NCBI GenBank assembly: GCA_964035545.1
Contig: OZ037771.1
Span: 6,319,690 to 6,383,689 of the forward strand
Direction of reading: 5' to 3'
Length of the DNA stretch: 64,000 bases
Source of the DNA: Bugula neritina
Taxonomy: Eukaryota > Bryozoa > Gymnolaemata > Cheilostomatida > Bugulidae
Shown here: positions 18,301-33,300 of the stretch, one piece after another
How the letters are laid out: each line of letters begins with the position of its first letter
How positions within the stretch are numbered: position 1 is the stretch's first letter
Notes under the pieces: model-generated
What the model saw: the letters and a program-made list of their open reading frames with translations, nothing else
What the model was told of the DNA's origin: nothing
Databases searched by the model: none
Made by a program: the position numbers and the translations under genes

Positions 18301-21300
18301 TATGATTCTACAACCGCACACTCTTCTGATCTTAGTCCAAGTACAGTAACATGTGGTCACATAGTAACTACTTATATTATCCCTGACCTGCTGCATTTTG
18401 CTGCATATATACTTGGGCTATGGTATTTCAGAATAGGAAACAATGAGAACCTATATGCTTTGATGGAAAAGGTATGAATTTAAGATATACTGTGTTTACT
18501 GAATGAAACAAATTTTGAATCTAACCAACTGACAGCTTGCAAAAGCAATCCCCCGGCACTTTTAACATCAAAAATCAATTTTAATTATGAAATTTTTCAA
18601 GTATGTTTACATAGAGGTAATAACTCCTAAATCCAATGCACAGTAAATAAAATATGGTCATGTTTAAACTGCTCAAATACACTTATACTAATCAGCTACT
18701 GAATAGTAAGTATTTTATATGGTATTATTTGGTAGTTATATGGTGTACTGTGTACACTACTTACAGTCATAGTTGTAGTATAATGTACTAACCGTCATAG
18801 TTGTGGTATATTATACTAACAGTCATAGTCGTAGTATACTATATTAACAAGTCAAGGTTTATATCGCAGGTATTCCTACAGACAGCCAACATGCAAACCA
18901 GAGCTATATCACAGAGTACACTCATTGCTAGGATGAGGTTTGTGTATCTTCTGTATACATTCTTTGTATCTTTTCATTACCTTTCACAGCATATTATATT
19001 CTGTATGTTGGATAATCAAATAATCATTTAGTATGAAAAACTTTTTTCCAATAGTTTATACTAAGTAACTGAATTGTTTTGTTTTTGCAGGAGTTTCTTT
19101 ATCTTTGGTTTCATCTGGGTTGTGTCAAGTATGTTTCTTCAGGGACTGTTTGTTTACACATTTGGTCTGCAGAGAGAAAGTATACTCACTCAACTCTATG
19201 GCAATCAGTAAGTCTTGATGTTTATAAATAATTTGTTGGAAGTTTTATGACTACAGTTTACCCGATGTTGTTGTCATGAAAGATATATCTGTGTAGAAAA
19301 AAATTAATTCTAAATTTTCAAATGTCACAAATTTCTATAATGCTATGCATGAACAGCAATAGAACAACTAATATAGTTAAATAAAAGTTGGTTAATTGTT
19401 ATATTATTTCATAACCAATGATCAATATTTAATACCTGCTGTTTACTATTTTGCTAATGGGTGTGAAAAAAGCTTTACTAATAAAACTTTAGGCTTAGAA
19501 ACTAGAAATACAAACTATAAATAAAAATTAATTTTTTTCTCGCATGTTTATAATTGTAATTATATCAGCTCATGGTATGCATAGTAATCTGAAAAGTTTA
19601 AAAGCTTCTCATAAAAAATGGGGTTTAGATTTATCCACCCATGAGTACAGATAGTTGCAAATTTTACGCATTGTCAGCAGCTACTCATATAGTTTAGTCC
19701 GGAGAAAGGGTGCTCAATAAAGAGTTATTCTCAAGCATCTAACCATTGTTTAATGAAGCTTAGAAATCATTAAATTTTATACAAATGTATAACTGAGGAA
19801 GGTAGCTAGCATATTTAGGAGCAGTAGTAGAGGAATTGAGATAGCCTAAATTCTTTAAGTTTCTATTTAAATTTTGGTTTGGGCACAGGCTAAAATTCTC
19901 ACGAGAACATAACTCTAATTCTAATCTAGAACACAGGCTTTTCTCCATTTCTCGAAATTTTGTCGTAGTTTTACTAGTTACCAACATATCATTGTTAATA
20001 ATCATACAGTCATTCAGCTAACAATGTACATGTGATTGAAGACTACAATCTTATTTTAAAACTTAAGCTATGATTCCTGTAGACATGTTTTTTATACTAA
20101 GCATTACGTTTTTGTAGACGAACATGGATAATACTGATCATGATTTCTTTTTTTAGAACCGTAGCTTCTTCAGTGTGGCCATGGATCTTGTTTGTGATAG
20201 ATTTAATTGGAGTGGCTGTAGCCAACTGTATAAACTTAGCTGTAGTTCTCAACTACTCAATTCAGTGCGAGATGCTACGCTACTACGTCAACACTGTTGG
20301 CACCCGTCTTAAAGAGAGGTCCACAGACCTCAAGTCAGCTATGCAGGTGAGTCATCTCACGTCTGCAACTCACGTATGCAGTTCACGTCTGCAACTCACC
20401 TCTGCAACTCACATCTGCAACTTACGTTTGCTCCAGTTGCCTGCCTTTACAGCATTGCGTAACAAAACTAAACTAAGTGATAATCAATATAATGATTTAA
20501 AATATTTTAGAGTTTACTCATTTGCATATAAAACTCATGCAAGTTTATAGTAACTATACCTTTGAGAACCTCCTGATTTAAAGAGTTATTTTAAGTGGGC
20601 TAAGGACTTATTCAGATGAGGCACAGGAGCAATTATGACTGGAGGCTCTTCCTAACATCACTGTTAGGGCTTGAGCCGCTGACCTCATGTTTACTAAGCC
20701 AGCACTCTAACCACTACACTATGGCTGCTTCCTAGTTTCCTTATTTGCAAATGACTTAATTTAACTTGATGATTTAATACTACTTGATGTATTTTCAACA
20801 GAATGTGTTGGGAATTAGAGAGTCCATCAGTTTACTCAACAGTGACATAGCTCGCATGACCTCTCTGGCCGTTATCCGATTTGGTGAAATGTTCATCATT
20901 GGTTCGTATACTCTTATATCAGATATGAGTACATGTAGCAGATGGTATTCTTACTCTCCTGTGATTTCTTTTCAGTCACAATACATGATACTTCTGTTTA
21001 AATTATTGCTAAAATCACCTCTAGACATTCGAATAATGTTGTTTTTTCTCTCTGGTTGAATCAGTGCAAAAATCTATAATTAGGCGTAACTTTTTGTTAC
21101 AAGTTTTCCTGCGTAGCAAACATTGCATCACCCAGAATATCAACTAATAGTTTAGCACTTGTGGTTCATAGGTTAGTGAATTTTACGGAGGTGGAACATT
21201 CGGGCTGTTTTAAAAAGTTAATATAATGCAGTATTAAAATTTAGCTACCTATAGTTATGACTCATAAATACCATACTGTAGGAATACAAGTCGAACTTCT

Positions 21301-24300
21301 CAAACTGCACACAATCCATTATTTTACAAAACAACAAAGTGTTGGAAAATTTCAAGAGCATCTATTACTTTGTTCTTTCCTATTTGATTACAACTTTATT
21401 ATTTTATACTTTTTTATTGAAAAGCAGTGAATTTAATGACTTTCGCCAATTAAAACAAAGCTTTTCCTCACTCTTCTTTGACCAAACAACGTAATTGATA
21501 AGTTATTGCTCAACTCAAAAGTTCAGCCTTCTGCTCATATTCAATGACACTAACTCTTTAGCACTCACAGATGCTATAATTAAAATAATATAGTATTAGT
21601 TACAATAATTTATATTTTAATTCTGTAAATTCTCGTTTTATTGTCAAAGAAGTGCCCTTTAATAGTATTTATTAAAAATGTAAATTATTCTATTTACGTA
21701 CATATACAGACATGATAAATATGATATCTAGGCATTAACTGTATGTAACAAAAATGTATGGGGTATAAGCCTTATTTACATCCTAAATTTACACTAATCT
21801 AAAAAATATGAACGAAGTTAAAGTAAAACAATCACATAATAAATAAAGAGCACACAGTGGTTAGTTGAAAGCACCAAGTTATAAGAATACGTATTTACAT
21901 TTTGGTGTAGAGGAGCATTCAATCTGCACTGAAGAGATTCGTGTGACCGTCTGCACGTTATGTATATATCACAGCGTATAGATGAAATACAGGAGGCTAG
22001 TTTATGATAGTATTATAAAATATAAGAATGGTGTTACATGGTAATGTTGAGCTCCCTTAAGATCTAGTAATTCGGACATTGTCACTGATTATCTTTATTA
22101 TAGAGAGGGGATAATTCTATGATCATATGCATATAGAGGGGATAACTCTATAATTAGACACATAGAGGGGATAACTCTATAAGACACATAACGGGGGATA
22201 ATTTTATCATCACACGCATAGAGAGGGATAACTCTATGATTAGATGCATGGAGATGGGATAACTACGATCAAACACATAAAGAGGGGACAACTCTATAAT
22301 TAGATGCATAGAGAGGAGACAACTCTATGATCAGACATAAGTCTCATTTTTAATACTAATTCTTCTGTTCAGAGAAGAATGATTGTATTCAGTTGGAGAG
22401 ATCTGGTGATCAGAGAAATCCGTCGGAGTTCTTACTCTTGGTAGGGGGGAGTTAGAGTGCACCCCCGAATCTCCACTGCCAGTTGAGAATTTTCCATTGC
22501 AGTCATTGTCTGTGAAACACTTGTCATAGGAATAATATCCGCCTGTTGGTAAGGCACCTGTAGAATTGTAAGACTGTCTGTCTTTCCACACAGTAGGGGG
22601 CTCGTAGTCCACGTACCCCTTATGCTGAGTGACTGCTAGGTCCTCTAGTCTAACTGGTGTTGCTCTGTGAGTTGATATGTACGGGGGTGGAGCCTGAGTA
22701 GGACTAGAAACAGTGGATCTTTGTGCTACACTTAGAGCAAGGGGCTGTTCCATCCCCCGCCCTACTGAAGCACCTGCTATAGATCTACTGAGGCTATTGT
22801 AGAACTGTAGTCCATCATTAAACTCTGCATCTAAATAAATATAGAATATAATATTAAGTAATAGTTATGATAGTTGGGTAGCCATTTTGTATAACTTACT
22901 AATAGTATATATACCCTTCTGTATAACTTACTAATAGTATATATACCCTTCTGTATAACTTACTAATAGTATATATACCCTTCTGTATAACTTACTAATA
23001 GTATATATACCCTTCTGTATAACTTACTAATAGTATATATACCCTTCGAGGGTTCCCCGTCATACATTCCATTGTCATATCCATGCTTGAGATCTTCGTC
23101 CAGATCTGTTTCGGTTGGCATTATATTAGGCTTATAGCTTCCTTCAAAAGTGTGTGCATCTCCGTGCATTTGACTGCTAGCTAATATATCTGGTATTCCC
23201 ACTCCGTTACCTACATGTTCCTGAAATACATCACAGCTACTAGTTTATGGTGGTAAGAACAGACAACTCTGAAATGCTGCTATTGCTATGCAAACTTTCT
23301 ATTATATACAAGCAATATAGCATTTTAGCGAATGTAATTTTCAGTATTTCCTCTTTGAATATATAAAGCTGCTGCAAAATAACAAAATAAATTATCAGCC
23401 ATAATAGCCATTTAAATTATCTTAGGCATTTTATTTCTCAATTGACCGTCCCATTGAGAAAGACATATCTAACAAAGTTTTTCCTAACAAGTCACCATTT
23501 CTCTACTCTATTTCAGTGACCAAATTTACAAGACTGTACTGTACTCACCGGTAGTTTTGGTTTGGTGTTATCTTGTCCGGCGTTTTGAGGTTTTACTATA
23601 TATTTAACTTGTCGAGGCTTAGTTCTTTTTCGTCTCTTAGAGCAGCACACAGCTATTCCAATCACAATCATTATTAGCAGACTTCCCCCAACGCAACTGA
23701 CTACTATAATAATTATTGTTAACTTCCCTAATCCTCCCTCTGTTGTTGTCTACAAAGTAAAGTATAATTTCTCATCAACTCAAATCATTACTGTTATTGT
23801 CGCATTACTAGTACCTACAGTTACACACTGAACAGCTGTTACACTGTAATCCAACTAACTCTAGTTTACATCTATATATTATAATGTTATAAGGTCGTGG
23901 CCTGATACAATAATAATCAATGAATAATTTGTAAATTAAGCTATTGAAAACTCGTTTTTATTAAAATACTTGAAAACTACTTCTTTTAAAAATTAATAAA
24001 AATCAATGATATTGTAAGGTGCATGCATAGTTGATGGGTATTTTGTGGTAATAGCTTCTAAGATTAATGCTTACGGTTGACAAGTACAGAAACTATACAG
24101 TTGGTGAGTCGTTTACTTGGAGTTGCTTACACCTGATGCTAGTAGCATACTCACAGTGCCTTCTATTATTCCAGCTCCAGTATTGCGTTTCTCTGTAGCC
24201 AGTGGTGTTGTGGTTGTTGTAGAAGTGGTAGTTGTAGTGGTGGTTGTAGTCGTAGTGCATATTAAGTCTGTAGGCTCCACATTGAGCAGATACCTTCCCT

Positions 24301-27300
24301 TCAGCTCTATCGGCGACTGGCATTCACCACTCTGTTCAGCGTTCCACTGCAGTCGAGCCTGTGAAAGAGAGAATAAGTGTCAGTTATTTATGTACGTCTT
24401 TGATGTCACTTATAGAACACAGTCTATGTTTTGTTGAGCAGAGTACTGAGTTGGTTTATTTGTGGTGGGAATATTTACAATGCAATAGTACTAAAACTGA
24501 TCGTGAGTTTTTGATTTGCTAGATATTAGGAGGGAACATGGTTTGGGGTTTGGTCTATTTATGTTTTTATCAAAGTAGAATGTTTTTATTGCCGGTTATC
24601 GCAATACAATTATTTTCCAACCAACACATGAACAAAATCAATATTTTGATTTACCTCCACCTGACACAAGTTGTTGTTCAATCACGTACTCACAAAAATT
24701 TTACAGCTAAGAATTTGTATGTATTTATGTAAATGCAAAACTTCATAACGGTAATAATAAACACTCACAGTTGATGACCATAAACGGAACCCAGCAATGT
24801 TGCAGTCACACACAAACTTGTTTCCCTTCAGACTGATCAACTTGATGTCAAATAGATGAGAGAAGACAACTTCACTCAGTGTGCTGAGTAAGTTCTCCTC
24901 TATGTACAGTTTTTCTAATCTAAGGGTAACATCTGTAATACATGATAGCAAGTGTTATAGATGCAGCAGCTACACGATATAAGGTGTTATCTGTAGCAAT
25001 TTTACAATTTTACTACACAGCTGGGTGCCCATCTGACATCACCAATTTTTATTAATGTAATTTGACCAAAAACTCTTTTGCATCGATTTTAATTAAACAT
25101 CAGATATTCAGAGTAGCCGGTTTCTATCTTAGGAAACTTCAAACTTTTAATATTGCAAAACAAATGTGGTTTAACCTAGCATGTTATAGGTATGCATTAC
25201 TATGCAATGTGTCAACATTGATAACATAGTAATGTGTCAACATTGATAACATAGTAATGTGTCAGCACTGATAGCAGAGTAATGTGTCAACATTGATCAC
25301 ATAGTAATGTGTTAGCACTGATAGCAGAGTAATGTGTCAGCACTGATAACAGAGTAATGTATCAGCATTGATAACAGAGTAATGTATCAGCATTGATAGC
25401 ATAGTAATGTGTCAGCACTGATAGCAGAGTAATGAGTCAGCATTGATAACAGAGTAATGTATCAGCATTGATAGCAGAGTAATGTGTCAACATTGATAAC
25501 AGTAATGTATTAGCACTGGTAGCAGAGTAATGTATCAACATTGATAACATAGTAATGTGTCAACACTGATAACATAGTAATGTGTCAATATTGATAACAG
25601 AGTAATGTATCAGCACTGATAGCAGAGTAATGTGTCAGCACTGATAAAATAGTAATGTGTCAGCATTGATAGCAGAGTAATGTGTCAACACTAATAGCAG
25701 AGTAATGTATCAGCATTGATAACAGAGTAATGTGTCAACGCTGGCAGCAGTAGAATAAACAAGTAAACTGGCAGCAGCAAGATTATAACATTAAATCTTT
25801 TGAAAACATTTAACAGGATTGTCTGCAAGCTAATCTGAGAATTTAACTACTCAGCTGCTAATGCTGACTCTAGACTATTGAGCTATTGATTGTAAGTATT
25901 GATACACACACTAATGCTCACTAACAGTTGCTTGAGAAACTAAGTTTACCAGTTGAGTAATAAAAACAATTAGTGCTGTAGGCTTATAACTAACCAATTG
26001 ATAGCGTTAGAAAGGACAGCATATATTGGCTTCACTAATATGAAGTTCAAATCCTTGAGCATAGCTAAGCATTATATGATACAAGAGGTATTATTTAGTG
26101 GTCTAGTGCAACATTATATTGTAATGTATTATGTAATATATACTTACTAAATATATCAGCGTGTAGATAGGAGATCTTATTCTCTGTGAGTGTGAGCGTT
26201 AGGAGTTGTGGGTTCATTTGAAAGAGATTTTTGGAAATATTGGAAATCTTGTTCCTTGCCAAACTATAAGACAGACAGCTTTTAGGCTTTAATTGAGATT
26301 TAATAGCAGCAAAGCAGATGAGTAATACAACTATTAAGCTAAAACTGTAACTTTCCAAAATGTATATACATCATGGCTTACGTTTTAAGGACACACAATA
26401 CAACTAATGTTACATATATAATAGTATACCACACAATACAACTGATGTTTATATATGCCACATAACTCATATGAGCACCTGTAGGCATTACAGGTCTGGT
26501 GGTAACTTACGAGAGACTTTCTAAGTTCTGAAGTTCGTGGAAGATGTCTTCTGGTAGACTAGTCAGCTGATTTGCGTCAAGTTCGAGTGACTTCAATCCG
26601 CTCAAACCAACAAGGGCGCTGCTTCCGATAGACCCAATCAGGTTGCTCGATAGTTTTAGTGTTTCTAAGCTGTAATCAGTTCAGTTTGTGTCAAGAAATT
26701 GAAAGTTTTGGAAATGTAGACAGCTCTTAAAATCCACGACTAAGTACTTATAACAAATTAATAGAAAGGCTTAAGAAAAAAATATATGCCAACTTTGCTG
26801 TAGTTAAAATCAAAGGTTCAAATTTTGGATATTTTGGGCTATTTTTGCCAGGCTGGTTTCACTATAGTTATTTGGTAATGTTGTTCTTCGGATCAAACTA
26901 GAGTAACACACCTGGTGAGCTCAGCGAAGATCAAATCTGGAAGATTCTTTATTCTGTTGTTCTGTAAATTCAACTCTTTCAAGTTTCTAAGCTGACTGAA
27001 TGCTAGGATTTCTATGTTTTCAATATCACAGAAGTCCAGAGCTAACACCTAAACCAAACATTTCCTCAGTTAGATTACTAACAAGCAATATTCTTATTAG
27101 TAGTACTATTGGTAGTGGTAGTGGTGGTGGTTTGTCAAATTGATAACAGCATAGCCTAATGTTATAGAGTAAAATAAAACATTGTTTTTCAGTAGCAAAC
27201 ATTAAGAATGTGACTTCAACTATTTAAATAGAACCTTTATTACAATAACATTAAATTTTATTACTGCATAAATTTATCAAAACATTACTATAATATAATA

Positions 27301-30300
27301 AAGTATAATATAATACAGTATAATATAATATAACATAATAGTATTGTCATCTGCAATAGCTATTGATTTTTGTTTACTTTATGTTTGAAATTATAGCCTG
27401 AAACATAAATAAATGTATACATTCTTCACCATATAACTGTAGAGTGTAGAAGGTATCCATGTTGTTATTTTTGGTAACCAAGGCAACAGCAAGCTAATAT
27501 AGCAAATTAATAGTATATTAAGTTGTCACACATCATAACTTCCAGTTTATTACAACACATTTAATGCTCAAAGACACATTTTCCCATTTTGACTTTATCC
27601 GTTCACAGATTTGCTAATTACTATCAAACATTTACTTCCTATCATGTTATTAGTTGCTTCATGGTTCATAAATTCTATAAGCATAATGAACCTGACGGAT
27701 CTATCTACTGCCACATCAGTTTGATCTTTATAGTGACACCTTTATAAGGTGATACTTTAGTTGTGAGAACATTAAACCAAATGCCAGTTGGTAATTAAAT
27801 TTTTTCTGTTTCAATTCTCTGTCAGATTTTTCTCTCCTCAAACTGAGTAAAAATGGGTTGTGAATTTGCCATGAACTATTTGCAAATATCATTTATGCAC
27901 TACTATAATACTCATGTATAATATATCTTAGCTATCATCTACAGAGTGTTTGAAGATTGTGAGTTCAAACAGTTTTGTTTCATAAGAAGTTCTGTGCTCA
28001 TGTTGATGATGCTTCCGGTTTGCTTTGGAGTCCGTTATGTTATAAAACTAAGAATAATTATTTCTAACTTTCATTGCATGCAACACACAGCCTAGCCACC
28101 GAGCTGGCTTGTAAGTTTACACTTCTATGCTAAGTAGGTATACGAACACTAGACTTACCTGTAGGTTTGTGAGTCCAGCGAAGGAATTGTTTTCTATGGT
28201 AGGCAGAGTAATTCTGTCAAACCGCAACTCCGTGATGTCGGCAGGAAGTTGTGGCAGCGTAGAGAAGGACAGAGTAGTCGACAGCGAAGAGAAAGCTGAG
28301 TAGGAGCAGCTCATTGCTTTTATTGTACGAATTCCTATTTCCTCTTCCGAACAATCACATTTTATCCAATCTAAAACGAGGCTTGTAGACTGCATTTCAA
28401 CATTAAAAAACACGTAATGTGCGCAGCGAGTTGCAAATGGTTTGTGTTGCCAGTTCTACACAAATTTACTTACATATAATAGTCTATAGAAGAAAAACAG
28501 TAACTGCTTTCAATAAATTTTTCTATAAGCAGCTCCGAGTTGAGGGTGACTGTGTAGTTTGGGTTCTCAAGTTTGAAGTTTGAGGTTTAGGTTGAAGCTT
28601 TGAACCCCCAACCCTAAACTGAAGAACCCTAAACTACTGCACTCAGTCACCTCCAACTCAAGCTGCTTATAGATAATTTCACTTTCAACTGTCATCTAAT
28701 GATTTTGGAAGAAGGAGGGCGGCTTTACTACCACCATGCAAATGCCCCTTTTTTCAAGCTAATGTGTTACTACAGAAATATTATACTGATGTAGCACAGT
28801 GCAGCAGGTTGCAATGCACCACTTTCCATGTTGGCAAACATTTTACAGCCTGAATTAAACAGCAGTTTGCATTGCAGTGAACTATGGGTAACCTCGAATT
28901 GAATTCCTATGAGGATATATACAGAAATATTTCACATCAATAGTGAAATAGTAATGGAAGCCTTACTTCTATATTAATGTAATATGTAACACAATTATTT
29001 GAATCTAATGAATAGAAATTATTAGTTTCAGTTTATTTCTGCTGCTCTGCTTCTAACAATACAAGTTGCTAAATGCTACCCTGTTACATAAGAGTATACC
29101 AGCCAAGTAGGCATACTGTGCTACAGAGAGTTGTATGCTCTTGATGTTGCAATCTTTCAAACAAATAAAAAAACTTGAAATATTAATTTTTAAATATTAC
29201 TTTTTTAAAGACGAACTTTTCTGACCTTCTACACATTATGGACAGATGAGGTGCTATTAGATTATCACATAAAATATATATTCTCATATAGGTTTACAGT
29301 GATGTGTGTTGAGTGTTGGTATTGGTCAGTTTTAACTTAGAGAAAGTCAGTTTATTTTGCTGTACATACTTCCGGTCTCTAAATTCATACAAAAAATGCT
29401 CTCAAACTCTAACCTCCTAAGTTTTTGAAACTGGCAGTTTACTTAACTCAAGTCTCTTGGACTTGGAGGGGGGTTGATTATGCTCACACTCCTGTTAAAA
29501 CTATGAATAAGAGTTACATTAGAACAAGGTGTTTCCTAAAACTACCAAAATTTCACATAACTAGTTATTCAGCTCCCTGTTTCTGATACTAAAACACCAT
29601 AAATTATGCTAATAAACAGCCAATCCCAATTGATTACCATGTTATTAAACAGTATAAACAATTTTAACTTATCAATTATTTCTAATGCCTAAATTCAACG
29701 CCCAGATTTAGACATTAAATGATAAGTTTCATATCCTGTCTGTTTATCCAATAGCTGGAAGGATTTAGAAGTTATTGATGACTTATTCAGAATTGGCACT
29801 GGAAGCTAACAGTGTTTCAATGTCACATACCAAAACTAGAATATTGTTTACAAACCAAAATTTAAGCAGAGAAAGTTATATCTTGATTCTATGAAGGTTA
29901 AAGAGATGAGCTGTGTAGCTGTAAACCATAAGACACAATTTTTAACTATATGGCATATTTCATAGCTGTGGGACTAGCCATTCTGCATTGGAGTAGTGCA
30001 AGTGTTAGTTTAAGTTATTCACTGTATATGCTCTAAACCCAAACACTAAGCTGAAATTAGAATCACAAGCTAAATAAACGCTTACACTTTTACACCTAAT
30101 AATATTACTAATACTGATAGTTATAGAGTATTAGTAATAGTAATAGTAATAGTTCGTAATAGTAATACAGTAATACTAATGGTTATACTTATAGTATTAC
30201 TATTAGTATTAGTAATAGTTATAGCCTGAGCAACATCATACCTGGGTGACAGTCTTGAGAGAGGGTAAACGCAGTTGGGATAAGTATAGAGAGAACAGCT

Positions 30301-33300
30301 GATAGTAAGACTAAATGCATATTCCTTGAGATGAATTTCATCTGTAATATATTCCGTTAGGCGTCACTTGTGTCTCTTTAAAGTTGCCCGTTCCTTGTCT
30401 AGTAGAAGATTTACACCACTTGCCTGTGGAAAGAGACTTGACTTTGTGTATTTACATATTAGTCAGTATCAACACTACTGCAGTTCTATTGTGTTAGCCG
30501 ATACACTGTAGTATAATAGAGTAATCCTGTTACAACACTCCTAGACTGCTAGCACCAGATAATCTCTACCTTACACCAACCAAATATCTTAGCTATTACA
30601 AGACGAAGAATGAATTACTATCAATATTTACATTCCACGTGCATGTCACCTCGTGTCGCGGTGTCTGAATTCTGATTGGCTAATTGTACAACACTCGCTA
30701 TTCTCAATAAGTCAACTACATCAAAAGTAAAGCTGCTTTATTGAAAAGTGTAGGCAATCGCAATATTTCTTACTTTAGTTTATAACTTACAAAGATAAAT
30801 AAATAAATAAAAAACACATATTTTCTAAACAAGTACGTAATTATAATGGTGTCGAGCTGCAAGCAATATTTTAGATATCAGTTTGAAGCTTAACTTGAAA
30901 TTATGATCTTAAGATCTAAAACAATCAACGCTCAACAAGATCTAAAAATTTGCATTGTCTTAAATTTAAGAATAAACTAAATGTATTTAATTTGCTTTTG
31001 AACAATATTTTCTAAAAGTCACAGCTGCTAATCATGATTTACTGGTTATCAAGCTGGCTCCAACATCATTAGTACTGTTGTCAAGAATCTCTTTGTAGGC
31101 AACCTGTGATACTTATTAAAACAAGTATACAAGAATATTGTGAAGTATGTTATAAGAAAGCTATAGTATTCTGAATTATTAAAATAATCCTTCTAATAAT
31201 ATTGTTACAGTCAACTCTCTATTTTCTATGGTAGAATAATTAAGTCTGAAGTTGTTATTATGTAGGCTGTAGTAAACATAAACAAGTAAACAATCTAGGC
31301 TGGAAAGTAAACTGACATTGTAGACACAAATGTAGTCTATTCTCAACAGATAGGACTAATAGTCTCCTTGAGTTATGCAATAGAACTTAGTATCTCAATA
31401 ATATACTATTTTTCTCACTTATACATTGTAGATTTGTTTCAGGTTACAAGTTGAAGTAGCATTTACAAAGATGTGCTGTATAATCATTTATCATACATTA
31501 CCATGTTTAGATTTGAAAGTCAATGAATTATTTAAAAACTTTGAAACGTTTTACAAATTAATCAACTGGTTTTTAATTAACATTTTAAAGTTTTACCCCT
31601 TAATGAAACTACATAATAATTATTATATCAATGAGGTGGAATTCTTAATAGTTGGTTTTTAGAGCAAATAATAGGATTCTGTAACTCAAATTATGAATGT
31701 AGCCCTGCATGTCATATTGTATAATACTCATATAGTATACTATACTCATATAATATAATATAATTACATAATACAACATTGTGAATCAAATGTTCCAAAT
31801 ACAATAGTGTAATTCACCATCCATTTGTTACAACTGCAGATTTCAAAATATTCTTGGATACCTTTTTTGAATAACTTTGAAGCTTTTTCTTAACTTTTTT
31901 TATGAAATTCAAAATAATGGAATCATCATATTGATTTTAGCTCAAATGAGAGAATAATTAAAAATGAAATTTGTGTCAAGTTGCAATGTCTGCATATAGT
32001 CACAAAAGTACATATAGGCTAGTTACATGCAGTTAGACCCTCAAATCAGGTGATTTAATATGAAGAAAGATTTTGTAACAGTTAACAAGTAAATAGTAGA
32101 AATGGCTGTTTATCAATTACTTCAACACTAATTATATTCTTTGTTATGAAGAGTTGAAGAGCTTCATGGGTGTAGTGTTACAGCATTATACAGATATATT
32201 GGCCCTGACACAATATCTCTATCACAGTTACAAGTGCTTTTGTAATTCTTTTGACAGATTTAAAGGCCACAGAAAAATCTCTCAATTGCAACTTGACGCA
32301 AATTTCATTTTTAATTATTCTCTCATTTGAGCTATAAATCAATATGATGATTCCATTATTTTAATTTTCACTAAAAAGAGTTGAGAAAAGGCTTTTTTTC
32401 TTAAACCCTTAAGGTTATTTAAATAAAGAGTATCCAAGAATATTTTGAGATCAGCAGTTATAACAAATGGATGGTGAGTTACACTATTGTATTTGGAACA
32501 TTTGATTCACAATTCAACATTTCTTGTCCAGTAATATACCATTAATCAACTAAATAATACTCAATAAATTATTAAGCAATTATCAGTTTGTTGAGAGCGG
32601 CACATGATGAGTGCCATTATTCTGCCAGTTCAAGTTGTGTTGGAGCACATCTTTATAATTGCAAACAATAGAGACACTTTGACTGTATGTGTTAAGAAAC
32701 TGGGTAGTGATTCATTGCTCTCAGGTGACTCATCTAAGCGTTGTGATGTGACATGATGTCATGTGACATCACGATTAGCTGATTTGTTAATAAATTAACT
32801 TTCTTATATCAGCTGCCGATAGTCTTGCCTTAAGTTGCTCTAATACTTTAGTGTATTGTGAGGAGATATGAATAAAACATGAGCTTTACCACCCTTGCTC
32901 TGTCTATGTTTTGACTGATGCGAATCAAGATAATAATGTTACGTAGAAATAATAATATACTAGGCAGAATTTAATGGTTTTACTAAAACTACGCATAGTG
33001 TATTATAGATTTCATATCTCACTAAATAGTATAGCTAGTGTAGCCTAATATATATAATTTGTTGTAGTATATATTGTCATATATTTTATATATTGCTACT
33101 TGAGTTTAATGACGAATAATTTAGTAGCACTAAATGGCTATCTTATGCTATAATTATACACTCCAAGCAGCTTAAATTGTAATTTAGCACCTTTTAAAAT
33201 AAAATAATTCACAAGCATTTATTAAGTAAAACTGAGATATTAAGTGAAGAAATATCTATATTGTAACATTATGGTCAATTATAAAGAATATATAGAATTA

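Noticed and set aside
25195-25745. Array of regular repeats that could suggest a CRISPR-like structure
   Set aside because: The units are contiguous without unique spacers, lie in a eukaryotic intron, and are ordinary minisatellite DNA.
28371-28413. LRR exon 2 starting further upstream (TCTACAAGCC)
   Set aside because: It does not match the phase of the signal-peptide exon; the acceptor at 28371 does and completes the LRRNT cysteine pattern.
28590-28640. Telomere-like AACCCTAAAC motifs
   Set aside because: Only two or three isolated occurrences inside a palindromic element; not a telomeric array.
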